From Massilia psychrophila (GTDB taxonomy: Bacteria; Pseudomonadota; Gammaproteobacteria; Burkholderiales; Burkholderiaceae_D), in NCBI RefSeq assembly GCF_002760665.1, contig NZ_PDOB01000042.1:1-33649 (forward strand): 33,649 nt of DNA. Reading direction: 5' to 3'. Under the pieces are notes generated by a model. That model ran no database searches and was not told where the DNA came from. It was given only the letters and a program-made list of their open reading frames with translations. Position 1 is the stretch's first letter. Each line of letters starts with the position of its first letter. Positions 25,722 through 33,649 of the stretch are shown in pieces. The position numbers and the translations under genes were made by a program.

Positions 25722-26405
25722 ATGAATGCAGCCCAAGACCTTTCCTTCCTGGCCCTGATCGCCAACGCCCACCTGATCGTCAAGCTGATCATGGCGCTGC
25801 TGCTGATAATTTCGCTGACCAGCTGGACCTATATTTTCCGCAAGATGTTCGCGATCCGCTCGGCACGCCGCCAGACCGAAAAATTCGAACGCAGTTTCTG
25901 GGCCGGCGGCAACCTGCACACCTTGCACCAGAGCGCGTCGAACAGCCGCGACCAGAGCGGCGCGCTGGCCCGCATCTTCGAAGCGGGCATGGGTGAATTC
26001 ATCAAGGGCAAGCAGGCGGCCAAGGATGCGCTCGACATGGGCGCCGTGCTCGACAGCGCGCGCCGCGCCATGCGCGCCGCCTTCCAGCGCGAACTCGACG
26101 CCCTTGACATCCACCTCAATTTTCTTGCCTCGGTCGGCTCGGTGTCGCCGTACATCGGCCTGCTCGGCACCGTATGGGGCATCATGAACGCCTTCCGCGG
26201 CCTCGCCAACCTGCAGCAGGCCACGCTGGCGGCGGTCGCGCCCGGCATTGCCGAAGCCTTGATCGCGACCGCGATCGGCCTGTTCGCGGCGATCCCCGCC
26301 GTCGTTGCCTACAACCGCTTCACGCACGACATCGACCGCCTGGCGATCCGTTTCGAAGGGTTCGTCGAGGAATTTTCGAACATCCTGCAGCGCCAGTCGC
26401 GCTGA
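25722..26405 (+). CDS. tolQ: Tol-Pal system proton channel subunit TolQ
   Basis: Inner-membrane protein of 227 residues with three membrane segments: about residues 12-34, 140-160 and 172-195. It belongs to the MotA/TolQ/ExbB family and forms the channel with TolR that powers outer-membrane constriction during division. Typical blocks are TSWTYIFRKMFAIRSARRQT, LASVGSVSPYIGLLGTVWGI, and MNAFRGLANLQQATLAAVAP followed by GIAEALIATAIGLFAAIPAV. tolR starts 18 bases downstream. Confidence 0.97.
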   Translation: MNAAQDLSFLALIANAHLIVKLIMALLLIISLTSWTYIFRKMFAIRSARRQTEKFERSFWAGGNLHTLHQSASNSRDQSGALARIFEAGMGEFIKGKQAAKDALDMGAVLDSARRAMRAAFQRELDALDIHLNFLASVGSVSPYIGLLGTVWGIMNAFRGLANLQQATLAAVAPGIAEALIATAIGLFAAIPAVVAYNRFTHDIDRLAIRFEGFVEEFSNILQRQSR

Positions 26406-26423
26406 CCGGGCCGGGAGACACAG

Positions 26424-26858
26424 ATGGCTTCTTTTTCGAGTGGCATGCGCGGCGGGCGCGGGCGCAAATTCAAATCCGAGATCAACGTCGTGCCCTACAT
26501 CGACGTGATGCTGGTGCTCTTGATTATTTTCATGGTGGTGCCGCCGGCCAACAGCCCGAGCGTGATCAACTTGCCGAGCGCGGAAAAATCGGCGCTGCCG
26601 CCGGACGACTACATCCAGATCGTGCTCAAGCCGAACGCGACGCTGTCGATCGGGGTCAACGGCAAGACCGCTACCGCGCCGCAGGACGTGCCGGACCGCC
26701 CCGCCCTGCTGCGCGCGCTGCGCGTCATGCACGCCAACCATCCCGAGTATCCGGTGATGATTGCGGGCGACCGCGACAGCAAGTACGACGACGTCATCCA
26801 GCTCATTTCGGAAGCCAAAAAAATGGGCATCAACCGGGTCGGACTGGCCACCAAGTGA
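26424..26858 (+). CDS. tolR: Tol-Pal system protein TolR
   Basis: 144 residues, ExbD/TolR family. A basic cytoplasmic start (MRGGRGRKFKSEINVV) is followed by one membrane helix with the essential proton-carrying aspartate D27 in VPYIDVMLVLLIIFMVVPP. The periplasmic domain ends in PVMIAGDRDSKYDDVIQLIS and GINRVGLATK. Placed between tolQ and tolA as expected. GGGAGA precedes the ATG. Confidence 0.96.
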   Translation: MASFSSGMRGGRGRKFKSEINVVPYIDVMLVLLIIFMVVPPANSPSVINLPSAEKSALPPDDYIQIVLKPNATLSIGVNGKTATAPQDVPDRPALLRALRVMHANHPEYPVMIAGDRDSKYDDVIQLISEAKKMGINRVGLATK

Positions 26859-26883
26859 TGTTATTTCAAACGCTGATCCCGTC

Positions 26884-27870
26884 ATGCCAATGACAGCTAC
26901 CGCCGCTGCCGCCGCTGCCGCCACCACCGGCGCGCCCTACCGGGTGCCGCCGGAACCGAGCCGCTGGCCGTCGATCGCGCTGGCGGCGGCAATGCACGCC
27001 GGCCTGGTTGCGTTCCTGTTCATCGGCGTCAACTGGCAAAACACGGAACCGGTCGCGGTCGAAGCGGAAGTGTGGGACATGCAGACCCAGGCCGCCGCGC
27101 CGCCGCTGCCGACACCTCCTGAGGCGGCCGAACCGGCACCAGTGCCGGCGCTAACGCCCGAACCGGCGCCAAAAATAATCGAGCCGCCGATCGACAAGCC
27201 GGTCGCACCGAAGCCGCCCGACATCGCCCTCGAGCGCGCAAAGCGCAAGGCGGAAGAACGCCTGCTGCTGGATCAACAACGCCAACAGCGTCAGGAACAA
27301 AAGAAGCTGGAAGAAGCGCAGCTGGCGAAGCAAGAGAAAGCGCAGAAGAAGGCCGAGCAACTGGCTGAAAAAAGAGCGCAGGAACTGGCCGACAAAAAAG
27401 CCGAGGACGCTGAGAAAAAACTCGCCGACAAGAAGCTCGCGGAAAAGCAGGCGGCCGACAAGCTGGCCAAGGCCAAGTCGGAAGCGGCCGAACAGGCAAA
27501 GCTCGACAAGGCCCGCCTTGACGAGATGCGGCGTATCACGGCCGGCGCCGGCACCAGCGGCGAGGCGGCGCAATCGACCGCTTCGCGCATCGATACCGGC
27601 TACCTGGCCAGCATCGTCAGCAAAATCAAGAGCACCACGTCGTACCCGGGCAGCCTTGATGTGCCCGGCAACCCGAAGGTGGTGTTCAAAGTGGAAGAGT
27701 TGCCGACTGGCGAAATTATCTCCGTCAAGCTCGTCAAGAGCAGCGGCATCGCCACCTTCGACGAAGCAGTCGAGCGCGGCATTAACAAGGCGTCGCCACT
27801 GCCGAAGAAGAAAGATGGTACCGTGGCCCGCACAGTTGAAGTCGCTTTCTCGATGAAGGACCTGAATTGA
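26884..27870 (+). CDS. tolA: Tol-Pal system protein TolA
   Basis: Envelope-spanning linker of 328 residues between the TolQR motor and TolB/Pal. Residues 29-50 are the membrane helix (SIALAAAMHAGLVAFLFIGV). A Pro-rich stretch with APPLPTPPEAAEPAPVPA follows, then a long Ala/Lys/Glu/Gln helix from about residue 115 to 225 (for example KKAEQLAEKRAQELADKKAE). The globular C-terminal domain includes YLASIVSKIKSTTSYPGSL, VEELPTGEIISVKLVKSSG and AVERGINKASPLPKK. The ATG at 26884 lies 25 bases after tolR; a second ATG two codons later is possible, and no clear ribosome-binding site decides. Confidence 0.94.
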   Translation: MPMTATAAAAAAATTGAPYRVPPEPSRWPSIALAAAMHAGLVAFLFIGVNWQNTEPVAVEAEVWDMQTQAAAPPLPTPPEAAEPAPVPALTPEPAPKIIEPPIDKPVAPKPPDIALERAKRKAEERLLLDQQRQQRQEQKKLEEAQLAKQEKAQKKAEQLAEKRAQELADKKAEDAEKKLADKKLAEKQAADKLAKAKSEAAEQAKLDKARLDEMRRITAGAGTSGEAAQSTASRIDTGYLASIVSKIKSTTSYPGSLDVPGNPKVVFKVEELPTGEIISVKLVKSSGIATFDEAVERGINKASPLPKKKDGTVARTVEVAFSMKDLN

Positions 27871-27907
27871 GTGCGTTTGACTTCACGAACCCGGACAAAA
27901 TTTACTT

Positions 27908-29200
27908 ATGCGACCTATTCGACTCATGAACAAAACCCTCCCTGTTTTGCTGTTTTGCGCGGGCGTGTTCGCTGCCGCCGCCACCCCGTCCACCCTCGCG
28001 CAAGTGCGCGTTGAAATTGCCGGTGTCGCCAGCAACCAGATCCCGATCGCCGTTGCCGCGTTCGCCGATGAAGGCGTCGCCCCGGCCCAGGTGTCGGCCG
28101 TCATCAAGGCCGACCTGGAGCGCAGCGGTGTGTTCAAGGTGATCGACGCCGGCACCGTGCTGTCGGAAAGTTCGGCGATCGATTACGGCCTGTGGAAGTC
28201 GCGCGGCGCCGATGCGCTGGTGGTGGGCAGCGTGCGCCGCGGCGGCGACGGCCGCCTGGAGGTGCGCTACAAGCTGCTCGACACCATCAAGTCGTCCGAA
28301 CTGTCGACCATGGCCAACACGGTCCAGCCCAAGTCCACCCGCCTGGCCGCCCACCGGATCGCCGACGACATCTACGAAAAGCTGACCGGCACGCGCGGCG
28401 CCTTCGCCACCCGCATCGCCTACGTCACGATGCACAACAGCCGCGACTACCGGCTTGAAGTGGCCGACGCCGACGGCGAAGGCATGGTCGTTGCCGCCTA
28501 CGGCAAGGAGCCAATCATTTCCCCTGCCTGGTCGCCCGACGGCACTCGCGTCGCCTACGTCTCGTTCGAGGACCGCAAGCCGGTGGTCTACGTGCAGAAC
28601 CTGGTGACGGGCGCGCGCAAGGTGGTTTCGAACGAAAAAGGCAGCAACTCGGCGCCGGCCTGGTCGCCCGACGGCACCCGCCTGGCGGTGACGTTGTCGA
28701 AGGATGGCCACTCCCAGGTGTATGGCGTGAACGCCGACGGCAGCGATATCCGGCGCCTGTCGAACAGCAGCGGCATCGACACCGAACCGCAGTTCTCGGC
28801 CGACGGCCAGAGCATCTATTTCACGAGCGACCGCAGCGGCGGGCCGCAGATCTACAAGATGGGCGCCAACGGCGGCGCTGCCACCCGCGTCACCTTCAAG
28901 GGCAGCTACAATATCAGCCCGCGCCTGTCTTCCGACGGCAAGACGCTGGCCTGGATCTCGCAGCGCGACGGCGGCTTTTCGCTCTACGCGATGGACCTGG
29001 CCAGCGGCCAGGAACTGCGGCTGGCCGAAGGCGCCACCGAACCGAGTTTTTCGCCCAATGGTAAATACTTGATGTATGCCACCAAGGGTGGCGGACGCAC
29101 TGGCCTGGCCGTGGTATCGGTCGACGGCAGGGTCAAGCAGCGCCTGACGACCCAGGCAGGAAATATTCGGGAACCCAATTGGGGCCCGTTCATGAAATAG
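27908..29200 (+). CDS. tolB: Tol-Pal system periplasmic protein TolB
   Basis: Periplasmic six-blade beta-propeller of about 430 residues that binds Pal and TolA. It has a signal peptide (LPVLLFCAGVFAAAATPSTL) cut near LAQVRVEIAG, an N-terminal domain to about residue 165, and WD-like repeats such as SPAWSPDGTRVAYVSFEDRK, SAPAWSPDGTRLAVTLSKDG and NISPRLSSDGKTLAWISQRD. It ends with NIREPNWGPFMK, the usual TolB end. The ATG at 27908 gives six residues before a second ATG at 27926, which may be the real start. Confidence 0.97.
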   Translation: MRPIRLMNKTLPVLLFCAGVFAAAATPSTLAQVRVEIAGVASNQIPIAVAAFADEGVAPAQVSAVIKADLERSGVFKVIDAGTVLSESSAIDYGLWKSRGADALVVGSVRRGGDGRLEVRYKLLDTIKSSELSTMANTVQPKSTRLAAHRIADDIYEKLTGTRGAFATRIAYVTMHNSRDYRLEVADADGEGMVVAAYGKEPIISPAWSPDGTRVAYVSFEDRKPVVYVQNLVTGARKVVSNEKGSNSAPAWSPDGTRLAVTLSKDGHSQVYGVNADGSDIRRLSNSSGIDTEPQFSADGQSIYFTSDRSGGPQIYKMGANGGAATRVTFKGSYNISPRLSSDGKTLAWISQRDGGFSLYAMDLASGQELRLAEGATEPSFSPNGKYLMYATKGGGRTGLAVVSVDGRVKQRLTTQAGNIREPNWGPFMK

Positions 29201-29243
29201 TTGTAAAACCCGGTTTTTTAAACAGTGATCAGGAGAAGAACAC

Positions 29244-29768
29244 ATGCGTCAATTTAAAAGTTTAGCTTTCATCGTTTCGAGCGCGGCCCTGCTCTCGGCG
29301 TGCAGCGCCCCCGTCAAACTGACCGATACGCCGGTAGTGGAACGCTCGACCGAACGCACCGCGCCGCCGGCGGCTGACAGCCGCGACATCCGCCCGGTCG
29401 AAACCGGCTCGGTCGATCCGCTCAACGATCCAAAAGGCGAGCTGGCCAAGCGCAGCGTCTACTTCGACTACGACAGCTATGTCGTGCGTGACGACGGCAA
29501 GCCGATCGTCGAAAAGCACTCCGCTTTCCTGAACAAGAACAAGGCGCGCAAAGTCCTCATCCAGGGCAACACCGACGAGCGCGGCGGCACCGAGTACAAC
29601 CTGGCGCTGGGCCAGAAGCGCGCCGAAGCCGTGCGCCGTGCCATGGGCACGATGGGCGTGTCGGAATCGCAGATGGAAGCGGTCTCGCTGGGCGAAGAAA
29701 AGCCGAAGGCAATTGGCGCCAATGAAGCCGCGTGGGCCGAAAACCGCCGCGCCGACATCGTCTATTGA
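29244..29768 (+). CDS. pal: Peptidoglycan-associated lipoprotein Pal
   Basis: Outer-membrane lipoprotein of 174 residues. The lipobox LLSAC places the lipidated cysteine at residue 20. The OmpA-like peptidoglycan-binding domain has VYFDYDSYVVRDDGKPIVEK, VLIQGNTDERGGTEYNLALG and QKRAEAVRRAMG; the D and R residues that hold diaminopimelate are in NTDERG and NRRADIVY. AGGAGAAG precedes the ATG. Follows tolB by 43 bases. Confidence 0.97.
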   Translation: MRQFKSLAFIVSSAALLSACSAPVKLTDTPVVERSTERTAPPAADSRDIRPVETGSVDPLNDPKGELAKRSVYFDYDSYVVRDDGKPIVEKHSAFLNKNKARKVLIQGNTDERGGTEYNLALGQKRAEAVRRAMGTMGVSESQMEAVSLGEEKPKAIGANEAAWAENRRADIVY

Positions 29769-29808
29769 TCTAAAGCCTGGCACTAAAGCCTGATACGGCC
29801 GATTGACA

Positions 29809-29852
29809 ATCGGGCGGCATGCGGTGCAGACTGCATCCGCCCCGATTTTTTA
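29809..29852 (+). terminator. Terminator between pal and cpoB
   Basis: A GC-rich hairpin with CGGG(CGGCAT)GCGG-TGCA on one side and TGCA-T-CCGCCCCG on the other is followed by ATTTTTTAG. It probably ends or attenuates the tolQRAB-pal transcript before cpoB. Confidence 0.65.
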
Positions 29853-29865
29853 GAAAGTCACGTCC

Positions 29866-30627
29866 ATGAAACCAATTTCAACGTCCCGCCTTGCCGCTGT
29901 CTGCTTCGCGCTTGCCGCCTGGCTCCCGCTGCACGCGAGCGCAGGCCTGCTTGACGATGACGAAGCACGCAAGGCAATCCTCGATTTGCGCAGCAAGGTC
30001 GAGAATCTGTCGCGCGACATGAACGCCCGGATCGACACCAAATCGGACAAGCGTGCCGCGCTCGAACTGATCAACCAGCATGAGCAGACGATGCAGGAAA
30101 TCGCGCGCCTGCGCGGCCAACTCGAAGTGCTGTCCAACGAGATCGCCACCTCGCAGAAACGCCAGAAGGATTTTTACGCCGACCTCGACGCGCGCATCGC
30201 CAAGCTCGAGCCGCGCCAGGTCAGCATCGACGGCAAGGAAGCCGAAGTCGATCCGGGCGAATTGAAGTCGTATGAAGCGGCGATGAAGCTGTTCACCTCA
30301 GGCGACTACAAGGTGGCCGCCAGCGCGCTGGCCGACTTCGTGCGGCGCCACCCGGATTCGAGCTACGCGTCGAACGCGCAGTACTGGCTGGGCAACGCCT
30401 ACTATGCGCAACGCGATTACAAAAACGCGATCGCGTCGCAGGAAATCGTCACTTTGACCTACAAGGACAGCGCCAAGGCGCCCGACGCCATGCTCAACAT
30501 CGCCAGCAGCTACGTCGAACTGAAGGACAAGAAGAACGCCAAAAAAGCGTTGCAGCAGCTGGTGGCGAAGTATCCCGAGTCGTCGGCGGCGTCGACCGCG
30601 AAAGACCGCCTGGCCGCGCTGAAATAA
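29866..30627 (+). CDS. cpoB: Cell division coordinator CpoB (YbgF)
   Basis: Periplasmic protein of 253 residues that links peptidoglycan synthesis to Tol-driven outer-membrane constriction. It has a signal peptide (LAAVCFALAAWLPLHASAGL), then a trimerising coiled coil at about residues 28-110 (DLRSKVENLSRDMNARID, INQHEQTMQEIARLRGQLEV), then tetratricopeptide repeats: YEAAMKLFTSGDYKVAASAL, PDSSYASNAQYWLGNAYYAQ, DAMLNIASSYVELKDKKNAK. Closing gene of the tol-pal group; separated from pal by a terminator-like hairpin, so it may be expressed at a lower level. Confidence 0.96.
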   Translation: MKPISTSRLAAVCFALAAWLPLHASAGLLDDDEARKAILDLRSKVENLSRDMNARIDTKSDKRAALELINQHEQTMQEIARLRGQLEVLSNEIATSQKRQKDFYADLDARIAKLEPRQVSIDGKEAEVDPGELKSYEAAMKLFTSGDYKVAASALADFVRRHPDSSYASNAQYWLGNAYYAQRDYKNAIASQEIVTLTYKDSAKAPDAMLNIASSYVELKDKKNAKKALQQLVAKYPESSAASTAKDRLAALK

Positions 30628-30672
30628 GCCAGGTTGCCTGACTCGACTGTTTAACTATTTGGGCGTGGACGT

Positions 30673-30701
30673 TTGACAGGATTGCCCGCGCCCCCTATAA
30701 T
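30673..30701 (+). promoter_or_regulatory. Consensus sigma-70 promoter of tRNA-Lys
   Basis: TTGACA (30673-30678) and TATAAT (30696-30701) are separated by 17 bases: a full consensus promoter. The tRNA begins 13 bases after the -10 box. Confidence 0.92.
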
Positions 30702-30713
30702 ATTGCTTCTTTC

Positions 30714-30789
30714 GGGTCGTTAGCTCAGCTGGTAGAGCAGCGGACTTTTAATCCGTTGGTCGCAGGTTCGAATCCCGCACGGCCTACCA
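30714..30789 (+). tRNA. tRNA-Lys (anticodon UUU)
   Basis: 76 bases folding into a full cloverleaf. The acceptor GGGTCGT pairs with ACGGCCT (with G-U pairs), the D arm is GCTC...GAGC, the anticodon loop is CTTTTAA with anticodon TTT, and the T arm has GGTTCGAATCC. CCA is encoded. Confidence 0.97.
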
Positions 30790-30802
30790 CGAATAAGTAT
30801 CA

Positions 30803-30832
30803 AGCCCACGAATTTACGTTCGTGGGCTTTTT
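30803..30832 (+). terminator. Terminator of tRNA-Lys
   Basis: AAGCCCACGAA pairs perfectly with TTCGTGGGCTT across a six-base loop and is followed by a T-run. It lies 13 bases after the tRNA. Confidence 0.9.
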
Positions 30833-31424
30833 GCTTTCTGGCCGCTCTCTGGTTGCTCCGGAAAAGGTCCGGTCGCTGCCGGTCCGCATCGATATCGAAA
30901 ATTCTTCTCATAAGGCAGGTCTAAATCTGGCCTGCCGCACAAAAAAAGACGCACTTCGCCGTGCTTATCGATTGTGCTGAATGGCTCCCGGTAATCTGTC
31001 GTACCCTGCCCTCGATTTTCCCCGCCGTCAAGTGTCTCGTGACGCTCCTGCTGAACCGCACCAGCAGCCGCCACCTTCATCGGTGACAATCAGCACATCG
31101 GGGGATTCGCTGAACTATGGACGTCGATGCGAAATGGCCATCGTTCTGATTAAAACTGGCCTGTCGGACGGGTCCACGCTAATTTAGCCTGATGGGACTG
31201 CGCCCCGGATCGGCGGACGCAATGCCCGCCCGGACGGAGCGGTATCGCCGCAAATATATAGATGAAATTAGCGGAAACGACAGTCAGAAGTGCCGCGAAG
31301 CTGTCGCGAACCACCGTCGATGGGGTTAAGGTGACACGGGCAGTGGGTTTCACTGGAAGTCTTTAGGATTTCCTTTAATTCGATCAGGTGCTCCGCTCCG
31401 CAAGTTCCCATGCCTTGAGTTCCA
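30833..31424. other. Non-coding stretch downstream of tRNA-Lys
   Basis: About 590 bases with only short unconvincing frames. TTAGCCT at 31184-31190 recurs inverted (AGGCTAA) at 32697-32703, on the far side of the IS4-type transposase, and could mark the ends of that element. A 34-codon frame begins at the ATG near 31261, but nothing supports it as a gene. Confidence 0.45.
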
Positions 31425-32693
31425 TTGCTAGCCATCTCCGTTCTGACCACCTTGTTTCAAGATTTCGCCGCCCGACTATGCTCGACAGAATTTCTCCACG
31501 ACGCCCGCCATTCCGATCATCCGACCGCATTCACACGCTGTCGCAAATTGCCGTTGCCGACGCTGGTCGCCATCATGCTGACGGGCATGAGCATTCAAGC
31601 CGAGCTGGACACCTTCTTCGCCCATCTGCGCCAACAAGCTCAGTTGGTCCACGAGGTGTCCGAGCAGGCGCTCTCTCAAGCACGCGCCAAGCTGCCGTTG
31701 ACGGCCATCCCTCGACTCAAGGACTGGCTGATCGCGCGCGCCGAACAGGACCGATTTGTGCCGCGCTGGCGCGGTCTGCGCCTAGTTGCCGCCGATGCCT
31801 CGACGCTACGTTTTGGTCTGTGCGCTAGCCATCTCAAACGCGCCGCTCCCGCCGATTAAATCCTGTTCGACCTGTTTCTGCGGGGTTCCGACCTGATGCT
31901 CGCCGCCTCTGTGCACAGCGTTCAAGAGCGCGGTGAGCGACTGTTCCTCATCGAACATCTCGACTGGCTTTCCCAGGACGATCTTCTGCTGCTTGGTCGC
32001 GGCTATCCCTGCCGCTGGCTGGTGGCCGTGCTGAACCAGCGCGCCATCAAGTTCTGCATGCGGGTCGACAATACCGACGGTTTCGCCTGCGTGCGCGATT
32101 TCATGCGCTCGAGCGCGAACGAACGAATCGTCATGCTGCGCGCGCAGGACAAACAGGACGCGATCGATTATGAGTGCCCGCGCAAACCGCAGCGCGTGCG
32201 CTTGGTCCGCAACATCTCGCCGAATGGCGAGCAGCGAGTTCTGATGACTAAGCTGTTCGACGACAAGCTCTATCGGGCTAGCTGCTTCGGCGAGCACTGT
32301 CACAAGCGCTGGGGCATCGAGGAAGCGTTCAAACGGCTCAAGCACCGTCTCAATTTGGAGCACGTCACTGGATTAACTCAGCAGGCCGTGGTCCAGGATG
32401 TTGCCGCCAAAATCGTCTGCGACAACTTGCAGGCGCTGGTCGCGCTGACCGCCAAAGCCGACGCCGATTTGTCCTCCAACAAACGCATCAACCATGCATG
32501 CGCCCACACCGCGCTCAAGCCGCCGATGCCCGTCCTGCTCCTTGGAGGAGTGATCGGACGGAAGGTCGGCAAACTGCCACGGGGCTCGCTGAGCTTGATC
32601 GCTGGACGGACCTATCGACATCGCGAAAATCTCTCAAAACCGCGGAAACCAGGCCAAAAGCCACGCAAGGCAATGAATCAGAAAAATTGCTGA
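31425..32693 (+). pseudogene. IS4-family transposase, inactivated
   Basis: One continuous reading frame of about 422 codons, broken by an in-frame TAA at 31857-31859. The first part has LFQDFAARLCSTEFLHDARH, the SIQAELDTFF segment and LVAADASTLRFGL, which carries the first catalytic aspartate. After the stop the frame goes on as LFDLFLRGSDLMLAASVHSV, LLLLGRGYPCRWLVAVLNQR and KRWGIEEAFKRLKHRLNLE, which holds the catalytic glutamate. In relatives the second aspartate is in L-D-R-G-Y; here it reads LGRGY, so a key residue is lost as well. The element is dead unless complemented. Possible ends are the TTAGCCT inverted repeats at 31184 and 32703. Confidence 0.88.
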
Positions 32694-32939
32694 AATAGGC
32701 TAACTTGGGTGGATTGAGGCGACCTCCCACTCAATGAGGCAAGCCCAGCCTGACCTATTCGACCGTGAACACTTTGTACGAGGTCTGAGCCACGGATTTG
32801 AACCTCTTGGCGCGGCCCGCCGTACCCGACATAGAAAGTCACCTGACGATAGAGATAGGGCTTGATGTATAGCAATTCCTCCATGGTGTGCCGCAGCCAC
32901 ACTTGCCTTCGCACCACTAACTTATTTTTCGGAGGCAAT

Positions 32940-33347
32940 ATGGCAATCGACGCTTACCTACAAATCGACGGCATCAAGGGCGAGTCTCAAGATTCCAACC
33001 ACAATGTCTGGATCGAATGCACTTCGGCACAATGGGGTGTGACGCAGCCAAAATCTGCCACTGCATCGACTGGCGGGGGCCACACCGCTGAACGCTGCGA
33101 GCACAAGAGTATTGCAATCACCAAGCTTGTTGATTTGGCCTCGCCGGTACTGATGCAGACTTGCTCGATGGGAAAAACAATTCCAAAGGTTAAACTCGAG
33201 TTCATGAGGGCCGACGGCCAAGGCAAGCCCGTGAAGTATTATGAAATTGAACTCGAAAATGTCCTTATCGGCGGTATTAACCAGTCTGTCTATGAGGGCA
33301 ACGTTCTGCATGATTCCGTCGAGCTTAAATTTTCGGTGACTATTTAG
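32940..33347 (+). CDS. hcp: Hcp family type VI secretion protein, C-terminally truncated
   Basis: Hcp proteins form the inner tube of the type VI secretion system and are themselves exported. The start MAIDAYLQIDGIKGESQDSN has GGAGG four bases upstream. Further Hcp blocks are VWIECTSAQWGVTQPKSATA, HKSIAITKLVDLASPVLMQT and YEIELENVLIGGINQSVYEG. The 135-residue product stops at SVELKFSVTI, where family members normally continue for 25-35 residues from KFSKV or similar. The IS66 transposase gene ends only three bases after this stop, so insertion of that element very probably cut the gene. No other type VI genes are in the window. Ring assembly may be impaired. Confidence 0.88.
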   Translation: MAIDAYLQIDGIKGESQDSNHNVWIECTSAQWGVTQPKSATASTGGGHTAERCEHKSIAITKLVDLASPVLMQTCSMGKTIPKVKLEFMRADGQGKPVKYYEIELENVLIGGINQSVYEGNVLHDSVELKFSVTI

Positions 33348-33350
33348 CCG

Positions 33351-33649
33351 CTATGCAGCGAGCCGAATTGGATCGCCATTGAAGGCGCGCCGCAAGACGT
33401 CGAGCATGCCGTGGCCTTGTTTGCGCAGCGTGTCGAGGCAGGAGCGGATGACGCAGAAATTCTCGGCGCCGAGTACGGTACGGAAGCAGCCGGATATCTT
33501 CTGCTTCACTTTGGGCATACGCACGGCACGCTCACCGATATTGTTCGTGAACGGGACGGCGTGGTCAGCGATGAACAACAGAACGGCATCAGCGTAGAGC
33601 CGGAAGCGTTTGAGCAGGTTAAAAGCGACGGACTGCTTGACCGGCCCTC
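33351..33649 (-). mobile_element. IS66-family transposase (TnpC), C-terminal end
   Basis: The minus-strand frame runs in from the window edge and ends with TAG at 33353-33351. It reads VAFNLLKRFRLYADAVLLFI, HAVPFTNNIGERAVRMPKV and KQKISGCFRTVLGAENFCVI, then RSCLDTLRKQGHGMLDVLRR and AFNGDPIRLAA. These are the classic C-terminal motifs of IS66 TnpC, including the catalytic-region PFTNN-x-GER block. About 99 codons are visible; the remainder and the companion tnpA and tnpB lie beyond the window. Inserted at the 3' end of hcp. Confidence 0.93.

Noticed and set aside
27902-29245. 447-codon minus-strand open frame opposite tolB
   Set aside because: Antisense shadow of tolB; composition is typical of reverse-frame translation.
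32678-32938. 86-codon minus-strand frame between the IS4 transposase and hcp
   Set aside because: No family resemblance, overlaps the transposase end, and no ribosome-binding site.
1-33649. CRISPR arrays, rRNA genes, prophage genes
   Set aside because: No regularly spaced direct repeats of CRISPR type, rRNA sequence or phage structural genes were seen.

Overview
The window is GC-rich chromosomal DNA, most likely from a betaproteobacterium of the Oxalobacteraceae (Massilia/Duganella/Janthinobacterium-like). This is an inference from gene order (ubiD-ffs-dnaX; glyA-nrdR-pilus-ribD-ribE; ribBA-ribH-nusB; ybgC-tolQRAB-pal-cpoB) and from protein style. No database search was possible.

Layout. 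1-3.0 kb (minus): 5' part of dnaX, the small SRP RNA gene ffs, and ubiD. 3.1-4.5 kb (plus): a well-formed promoter, a long leader and a membrane-anchored lytic transglycosylase, closed by a two-way terminator. 4.6-6.75 kb (minus): ribBA-ribH-nusB. 6.9-9.76 kb (plus): a large secreted M16 zinc peptidase. 9.96-13.8 kb (minus): a light-energy gene set in the order ECF sigma factor, tiny RseA-like protein, xanthorhodopsin-type proton pump, polyprenyl (GGPP-type) synthase, Blh beta-carotene dioxygenase. 14.08-14.44 kb: one end and the 5' part of a Tn5-like transposase. 14.95-16.7 kb (minus): ribE and ribD. 16.75-22 kb (minus): a type IV pilus minor-pilin operon pilV-pilW-pilX-pilY1-pilE-fimT, with pilW and pilY1 each frameshifted. 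22.2-24.2 kb (minus): nrdR and glyA, glyA preceded by a ZTP (pfl) riboswitch. 24.26-25.0 kb (plus): a YdfG-like short-chain dehydrogenase. 25.28-30.6 kb (plus): the Tol-Pal envelope operon. 30.7 kb: tRNA-Lys with a consensus promoter and terminator. 31.2-33.65 kb: an accessory zone with a dead IS4-family transposase, a truncated hcp (type VI secretion) and the 3' end of an IS66 transposase running off the window.

How the parts work together. The riboflavin genes that usually sit together (ribD-ribE-ribBA-ribH-nusB) are here split into two blocks. About 8 kb lies between them and holds the M16 peptidase, the rhodopsin set and the transposon remnant, so the rhodopsin genes look like an insertion into a housekeeping operon. 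In the rhodopsin set the synthase would supply C20 precursor, Blh would cut beta-carotene to retinal, and the opsin would use retinal to pump protons. crtB, crtI and crtY are not in the window. The most interesting point is control: the set is headed by an RpoE-like sigma factor whose gene overlaps, by ATGA, a gene for an 88-residue protein that resembles the sigma-binding N-terminal domain of RseA but has no membrane segment.
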